11,179 nucleotides of DNA from assembly GCA_029937135.1 (NCBI GenBank), contig JAPYQX010000071.1, positions 1 to 11,179 of the forward strand, written 5' to 3'. Under the pieces are notes generated by a model. That model was given only the letters and a program-made list of their open reading frames with translations, searched no databases and had not been told where the DNA came from. Positions 7,047-11,179 of the stretch are shown here, piece after piece (the first letter of the stretch is position 1; every line of letters begins with the position of its first letter). This DNA is from Nitrospinota bacterium. Its GTDB lineage: Bacteria > UBA8248. Position numbers and translations under genes: made by a program.

Positions 7047-8060
7047 ATGCGCGCATATATCATTCGCCGAATGCTTCAGAGCTTCATCGTTTTCGGCGCG
7101 ATTCTGGTGATCGTTTTTTCGATGCTCCAGATCACGGGGAACCCGGCCGCGATTCTGATGCCCCTGGAATCTACCGAGGAGGAAGTGGCCGCCTTCTCCA
7201 AGGAAATGGGCTTCGACCAGCCGCTCCCCATCCAGTTCGCCAAGTTCCTCTTCGGGGTGGATACCGTCGATTATTTCCTGCTAGGGGAAATTCAGAATAT
7301 CAAGACCGCCGATGTCGATATCGAAAACGCCGAGCGGGTGAAAACCCTGGGCGTCATACGCGGGGATTTCGGCTTCTCCTACCGCCACGAAATACCCGCG
7401 ATGGGCCTTGTCCTGGAGCATTTCCCGAACACCGTCCTGCTCGCATTCACATCGGTGGTCATCGCGATTTTGATTTCGATACCGGCAGGGGTGCTCTCGG
7501 CCACCTTCAAGAACACTTGGATCGATCATACAAGCTCGGTGGGCTCGATGTTCGGGCAGTCCATGCCCAATTTCTGGCTGGGCCTCCTGCTCATCATATT
7601 TTTCTCGGTCTATCTCGGCTGGCTGCCCACCTCGGGCTTCGAGGCCTGGTACTACATCATCCTTCCGGCCGTCACGGCGGGCCTGTACGCCACCGCCCGC
7701 ATTACGCGCCTCGTGCGCTCGCAGATGCTCGAGGTCCTGGAGATGGATTACGTCCGCACCGCCCGCTCGAAGGGCGTGGCCGAATGGCTGGTCATCACCC
7801 GCCATGCCCTCAAGAACGCCTCTATCCCCGTCGTGACGCTGGTGGGGCTGGAGCTGGGAATCCTCCTCGGCGGCACCGTCGTGACCGAGGCCGTGTTCGC
7901 CTGGCCGGGCGTGGGCTTCTTGGTGGTGGACGCCATCAGCAACCAGGACTACCCCATCGTCCAGGCGGCGGTGGCCTTGTTGGCCTTCGTATTCGTATTC
8001 GTGAATCTGATCGTGGATCTCCTCTACGCCTGGCTCGATCCCCGAATCACATATAGCTAA
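7047..8060 (+). CDS. ABC transporter permease, DppB/OppB-like
   Basis: A 337-residue inner-membrane permease of the peptide/nickel/opine (family 5) importers. The N-terminus MRAYIIRRMLQS leads into the first membrane helix (about 11-30). Further hydrophobic segments lie near 128-152, 168-190, 203-220, 263-285 and 305-327. The cytoplasmic EAA loop, which docks the ATPase, is at about 234-260 (YVRTARSKGVAEWLVITRHA). WPGVG (286-290) and the C-terminal DLLYAWLDPRI are family hallmarks. Between LFG (68-70) and RGDFGFS (105-111) there is a stretch of about 33 residues that E. coli DppB largely lacks. I start at ATG 7047, where RRML homology begins and AGGTGG lies just upstream. An in-frame TTG at 7029 adds six residues but is less likely. 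It sits 24 bases before the DppC-type gene in the same operon. Confidence 0.94.
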   Translation: MRAYIIRRMLQSFIVFGAILVIVFSMLQITGNPAAILMPLESTEEEVAAFSKEMGFDQPLPIQFAKFLFGVDTVDYFLLGEIQNIKTADVDIENAERVKTLGVIRGDFGFSYRHEIPAMGLVLEHFPNTVLLAFTSVVIAILISIPAGVLSATFKNTWIDHTSSVGSMFGQSMPNFWLGLLLIIFFSVYLGWLPTSGFEAWYYIILPAVTAGLYATARITRLVRSQMLEVLEMDYVRTARSKGVAEWLVITRHALKNASIPVVTLVGLELGILLGGTVVTEAVFAWPGVGFLVVDAISNQDYPIVQAAVALLAFVFVFVNLIVDLLYAWLDPRITYS

Positions 8061-8084
8061 ACAACCTATACGGGAACAATTAAA

Positions 8085-9011
8085 ATGGCAGTTGAACAGT
8101 CCCAGACCATGCCTCGCACCACCGACGAGGAGGAACCACGCGGCCCCTCCGAGTTTCAGTTGGCCATGCACGAGCTCAAGCGGCGCCCGCCGGCGATCCT
8201 GGGCCTGATCATTATCACCATCGTGATCATCATGGCCCTCTTTCCCTGGGTATTCTCCCCGCTCGATCCGGTCGATCAGGACCTTGCCCGCTACACCAAG
8301 CCGCCCGGCTTCACGGACACGGCGGGCCGCGTCTACCATCTGGGAACCGATCAACAGGGCAGGGACATTCTCAGCCGCATCATCTGGGGCTCGCAAATTT
8401 CCCTCATCGTGGGGATCACCGCCGTTCTCATCAGCGGCGTAATCGGAATCACCGTCGGAATCGTGGCGGGCTATTTCGGTGGGTGGGTGGACACAATCAT
8501 CAGCCGTATTATCGATACGGCGCTGGCTGTGCCGTTTATTCTACTGGCCATCAGTATGGTCGCTATTCTGGGGCCGAGTCTTCGGAACATTATACTGGTT
8601 ATCGCTTTGCGGACATGGATCGTCTATGCGCGCGTGGTGCGCGGCGAGGTGCTTTCGCTGAAGGAAAACGAATTCGTCATCGGCGCGAAGGCGGCGGGAT
8701 GCAGCACAATAAGAATCCTGTTCTTCTACCTGTTTCCCAACGTGATATCCACGACCATCGTCATCGCCACCCTCTACCTGGGGCGGATGATCATCATCGA
8801 GTCCGCGCTCTCGTTCCTCGGGCTGGGCGTTCCGCCGCCCACGCCTACCTGGGGCGGAATGCTCGCCGACGGGCGCTCTTTTCTCGACACCGCCTGGTGG
8901 ATTTCCCTCTTTCCGGGCATCGTTCTGATGTTCACGGTCCTGAGTGTTAATCTTTTGGGCGACTGGCTCCGCGATGTTCTCGATCCGAAAATGAAACGAA
9001 TCGCCGACTAA
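8085..9011 (+). CDS. ABC transporter permease, DppC/OppC-like
   Basis: A 308-residue inner-membrane partner of the DppB-type permease. A polar N-terminal tail (1 to about 30) precedes the first membrane helix (37-55). The periplasmic HLGTDQQGRDILSRIIWG signature is at 85-102, typical of DppC/OppC. Further helices lie near 105-130, 146-175, 222-240 and 272-292. The EAA loop is at about 196-220 (FVIGAKAAGCSTIRILFFY), and SFLGLGVPPPTPTWGGML at 243-260 is a family signature. The ribosome binding site is weak (GGGAA upstream of ATG 8085), so translation may be coupled to the gene 24 bases upstream. No ATPase genes (DppD/DppF type) follow. The next gene is on the opposite strand, so the energising subunits are encoded elsewhere. 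Codons 130-182 use noticeably more A/T at third positions than the rest. Confidence 0.94.
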   Translation: MAVEQSQTMPRTTDEEEPRGPSEFQLAMHELKRRPPAILGLIIITIVIIMALFPWVFSPLDPVDQDLARYTKPPGFTDTAGRVYHLGTDQQGRDILSRIIWGSQISLIVGITAVLISGVIGITVGIVAGYFGGWVDTIISRIIDTALAVPFILLAISMVAILGPSLRNIILVIALRTWIVYARVVRGEVLSLKENEFVIGAKAAGCSTIRILFFYLFPNVISTTIVIATLYLGRMIIIESALSFLGLGVPPPTPTWGGMLADGRSFLDTAWWISLFPGIVLMFTVLSVNLLGDWLRDVLDPKMKRIAD

Positions 9012-9035
9012 GCCCTTTCCCGGGCTTTGAGTTTT
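9010..9035 (+). terminator. Intrinsic terminator after the permease operon
   Basis: AAGCCC (9010-9015) and GGGCTT (9022-9027) form a 6-base stem around TTTCCC, followed by TGAGTTTTC. The left arm uses the last bases of the permease stop codon. It occupies almost the whole 24-base gap between the converging permease and hydrolase genes. Confidence 0.6.
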
Positions 9036-10220
9036 CTAGGCCTTGAGCTTCTCCTTGAGCCAATCCGACATATAGGACACCGCGAGGGTCACGTTGTCCA
9101 TCTGGCAGTGTTGCGCACCGCCCTCCTTGCCCGTGAATATTTTCAGGGTCTTATCCTTCGAGCCAACCGCGTTATATAGCTGACGCGCCACGCGCGTTGA
9201 AATCTGTTGGTCGTCCTCGCCGTGCATGAGCAAGAAGGGACACCGCATCTTCTCGACCACCCCGCCAAGCTTGAATCCCTCGAGCTTCACCAGGGCCTCG
9301 TCCATCGTCTTGACGTTGAATATCCAGGTGAGATGGTGGCCCGGCACGGAGAGCGCCGTTTTATAGGCCGTGGCGATGCGATCTTTCCAGATTTTCTGAT
9401 AATCCCACTGAGCGCCCCAGGCGATACAGGCCTTGAAGCGTTTTTCCATGCTGGCGTTCCGTGGCGCGTAGTAGCCGCCCAGGCTGATCCCCATCACCCC
9501 CGCCCGCCTCGCGTTCACGTCCTTTCTTTTTTCGAGGTAGTCCAGCGCCGCCGAGCCGGCGACCTCGTGATCGTGGCGCAGGTAGAGATTCCGGAATCTA
9601 ATGGACTCGCCGTTTCCGGGCGCGTCCACGAGAAGGACGCTGATGCCGCGGCGAATCAGATCCTCGGCACCGAACACATACTGAATCTCTTTCGAGACAT
9701 CAAAACCGTCGAAGTAAACGACGACCGGCGGTTTCGCCTTTTCTGTATTCCGGGCATGGACGAAATAGGCGGGGAGCTTTTTCCCGTTTTCATAGGGAAT
9801 TTCGACCCGCTCAATCCGCGCGCGGTCGGTGAGGCGGGCGAAGCGCGCGAAACAATCGAGCGCCTTCCGGTAGCAGGCGTTCGCCTTCTTGTCCTTGGGC
9901 GTCCTGAAGCGCTCGCCCAACTGGTAATACATGCAGGCACGCTTGTGGAAATCGGCGGCGCTCAGGTTGTTTTTCTTGCGCTCCGACGCGAGCCCCAGAC
10001 CCCTCAGATGATCTCCCATCCGCTCCCATTCGCGGAACCAGTGGTTGTCGTCTCCGATTTTTTTCGCCAGCCGGCGGCCCACCTGATCGATCTCGCCCAT
10101 CGAGGCGCCGCCCCAGTTGGCCATCGAGCACAAAATGCTGATCGCCGCCGACCAGCGGTAGTTGTCGGGAAAATAGGTAAACCAGGTGGCCTTCGCGAGC
10201 GCTTTGGGTTTTCGTGCCAT
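9036..10220 (-). CDS. Alpha/beta hydrolase, FrsA / 2,6-dihydroxypseudooxynicotine hydrolase-like (hydrolase 2)
   Basis: A 394-residue paralogue of hydrolase 1 and hydrolase 3. The helical N-terminal domain carries WFTYFP (13-18), IDQVGRRL (44-51) and a basic, Lys-rich segment up to about 135. In the core are YFDGFD (169-174), VDAPGNGES (198-206) and the elbow GISLGGYYAPR with Ser246, a classical G-x-S-x-G. Asp337 in HGEDDQQI and His371 in GGAQHCQMDN complete the expected triad. It is about two-thirds identical by eye to hydrolase 3 over the shared core, less to hydrolase 1. I start at the ATG at 10220, which has GGAGG (10228-10232) 7 bases ahead. A 15-codon in-frame extension to 10265 lacks such a site. 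It lies 78 bases downstream of hydrolase 3 on the same strand, probably one transcript. The substrate is unknown; cytoplasmic, with no signal peptide seen. Confidence 0.86.
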   Translation of the reverse strand: MARKPKALAKATWFTYFPDNYRWSAAISILCSMANWGGASMGEIDQVGRRLAKKIGDDNHWFREWERMGDHLRGLGLASERKKNNLSAADFHKRACMYYQLGERFRTPKDKKANACYRKALDCFARFARLTDRARIERVEIPYENGKKLPAYFVHARNTEKAKPPVVVYFDGFDVSKEIQYVFGAEDLIRRGISVLLVDAPGNGESIRFRNLYLRHDHEVAGSAALDYLEKRKDVNARRAGVMGISLGGYYAPRNASMEKRFKACIAWGAQWDYQKIWKDRIATAYKTALSVPGHHLTWIFNVKTMDEALVKLEGFKLGGVVEKMRCPFLLMHGEDDQQISTRVARQLYNAVGSKDKTLKIFTGKEGGAQHCQMDNVTLAVSYMSDWLKEKLKA

Positions 10221-10227
10221 TGAAAGT

Positions 10228-10232
10228 CCTCC
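10228..10232 (-). promoter_or_regulatory. Ribosome binding site of hydrolase 2
   Basis: GGAGG on the minus strand, 7 bases before the ATG at 10220. It decides the start against the longer open frame. Confidence 0.75.
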
Positions 10233-10298
10233 ATATCTTGGACAGGACCCGTCGATGCGCCCCACGCGCCGAACGGAATCGATAAAAACCGCAGGAGA

Positions 10299-11179
10299 TC
10301 AGGCCCCCAGTTTATCCTGGAGCCAATCGAACATATACGCCGTCCCGAGGGAAATGTTGTCGCGCTGGCAGTGCTGCGACCCGCCCTCGGCCACGGAAAA
10401 CACTTTCATGGTCTTGTCCTTCGAGCCCACCGCGTTGTAGAGCGCGCGGGCGTCCTTCAAGGGTATCTGTTTGTCATCCGCTCCGTGGGTAAGCAGGAAG
10501 GGGCAGCGCATCTTCTGAACCACCCCGTCGAGGCGGAAACCCTCGAGCTTGACAAGAGCCTCATCGAGGGACTTCGCATTCAGAATCCATTCTATATGAT
10601 GGCCCGGCACGGACAATTCCGTTTTAAAAGCCTGGTCGATGCGTTTTTTCCAGGTGGCGTGATAATCCCAAATCGCCCCCCATGCGACACAAGCCTTGTA
10701 GCGCCGCTCCAGGCTGGCAATCCGCGGGGCATAGTAGCCGCCCAGGCTGACCGCCATGATCCCCGCCTTCTTCGCATTTACTTCCTTTCGCTTTTCAAGG
10801 TAGTTCAGCGCGGCCGAACCGGCGGCTTCGTAATCGTGGCGCAAATAAATCTTGCGGAACCGGATCGCCTCTCCGGTACCGGGCCCGTCCATCACAAGGC
10901 AACTCATCCCCCGGCGCACCAGGTCCTCCACGCCGCGCATGTACTGGAGTTCCTTGGTGATATCGAGGCCGTCAAAAAAAACGACGACCGGCGGTTTCGC
11001 CTTTCGGGTATTCTGGGCGTGAACGAAATATCCCGGGAGCGTTTTCTTTCCCTCGAAGGGAACCTCCACGATCTCAATCTTCGGCTGATCGGTCAGGCGG
11101 GTGAATCGGTGAAAGCAATTCACGCCTTTCCGGAAAGCATCGAGGGCTTTTTTGTCCTTGGGTGTGCGGAAGCGCTCGG
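10299..11179 (-). CDS. Alpha/beta hydrolase, FrsA / 2,6-dihydroxypseudooxynicotine hydrolase-like (hydrolase 3), 5' end outside window
   Basis: The C-terminal 292 codons are visible. The frame is open to the right edge (first full codon at 11177), beginning ERFRTPKDKKA, which aligns with residue 103 of hydrolase 2, so roughly 100 N-terminal residues are missing. An in-frame GTG at 11123 is internal, not the start. Visible core motifs are FFDGLDITKE, MDGPGTGEA, the elbow MAVSLGGYYAPR (nucleophile Ser), THGADDKQIP (acid) and GGSQHCQRDN (His). The elbow has Ala in the first Gly position, like hydrolase 1 and unlike hydrolase 2. The close match and adjacency to hydrolase 2 indicate tandem duplication. 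It precedes hydrolase 2 in the same direction. Function is inferred only from the family: ester or C-C bond hydrolysis. Confidence 0.85.
   Translation of the reverse strand, partial: ERFRTPKDKKALDAFRKGVNCFHRFTRLTDQPKIEIVEVPFEGKKTLPGYFVHAQNTRKAKPPVVVFFDGLDITKELQYMRGVEDLVRRGMSCLVMDGPGTGEAIRFRKIYLRHDYEAAGSAALNYLEKRKEVNAKKAGIMAVSLGGYYAPRIASLERRYKACVAWGAIWDYHATWKKRIDQAFKTELSVPGHHIEWILNAKSLDEALVKLEGFRLDGVVQKMRCPFLLTHGADDKQIPLKDARALYNAVGSKDKTMKVFSVAEGGSQHCQRDNISLGTAYMFDWLQDKLGA

Noticed and set aside
6875..8056. Plus-strand open frame of 393 codons overlapping the DppB-type permease
   Set aside because: Out-of-frame shadow; its translation is rich in Arg, Gly, Pro and His without domains, while the other frame gives a clear permease.
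7281..8396. Minus-strand open frame of 371 codons across both permeases
   Set aside because: Antisense shadow spanning two genuine genes and their junction; low-complexity His/Asp/Arg-rich translation.
9207..10223. Plus-strand open frame of 338 codons opposite hydrolase 2
   Set aside because: Antisense to a gene with a complete catalytic triad and a strong ribosome binding site; no family resemblance of its own.
10221..10298. Possible promoter or terminator between hydrolases 3 and 2
   Set aside because: The minus strand has a short T-run (GGTTTTTATC) but no stable stem before it and no convincing -35/-10 pair; it looks like an ordinary intra-operon gap.
1..11179. Mobile element, CRISPR, tRNA or phage-defence system
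   Set aside because: No regularly spaced repeats, transposase or integrase motifs, tRNA-like cloverleaf or nuclease/helicase genes were seen; every gene fits metabolism or transport.

Overview
This is a gene-dense bacterial chromosomal fragment, GC-rich by eye (strong G/C preference at third codon positions). It has Shine-Dalgarno-led operons and an exported substrate-binding protein, which suggests a Gram-negative, probably environmental bacterium. Nothing here fixes the phylum. I see no rRNA, tRNA, CRISPR array, insertion sequence, integrase or phage gene, so it reads as a metabolic (catabolic/transport) region rather than a mobile element.

Layout, left to right. (1) 1-1255, minus: 5' part of a family-5 (DppA/OppA-type) solute-binding protein whose C-terminus lies outside the window. 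(2) 1256-1487: divergent control region with a structured leader. (3) 1488-4718, plus: a three-gene unit of an alpha/beta hydrolase of the FrsA / 2,6-dihydroxypseudooxynicotine-hydrolase type, then the alpha and beta subunits of a thiamine-diphosphate 2-oxoacid (pyruvate/acetoin-type) dehydrogenase E1. (4) 6756-4776, minus: a two-domain VOC protein resembling extradiol dioxygenases, followed after 34 bases by a fumarylacetoacetate-hydrolase-family enzyme. This operon converges on the E1 beta gene. (5) 6757-7046: a second divergent control region. (6) 7047-9011, plus: DppB- and DppC-type permeases closed by a compact terminator. (7) 11179-9036, minus: two tandem further paralogues of the same hydrolase family, the upstream one cut by the window edge.

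How the genes may work together (inference): the binding protein and permeases would import a small peptide-like, opine-like or heterocyclic compound, using ATPase subunits encoded elsewhere. The three hydrolases may be C-C-bond hydrolases acting on a 1,3-diketone-like intermediate. The VOC plus FAH pair has the logic of ring cleavage followed by hydrolysis or hydration of the oxo-acid product. The E1 pair could decarboxylate or cleave a 2-oxoacid or acetoin-like fragment. The main point of interest is three members of one unusual hydrolase family within 11 kb, in two separate operons, mixed with transport and ring-cleavage-type genes. The substrate cannot be read from the sequence.
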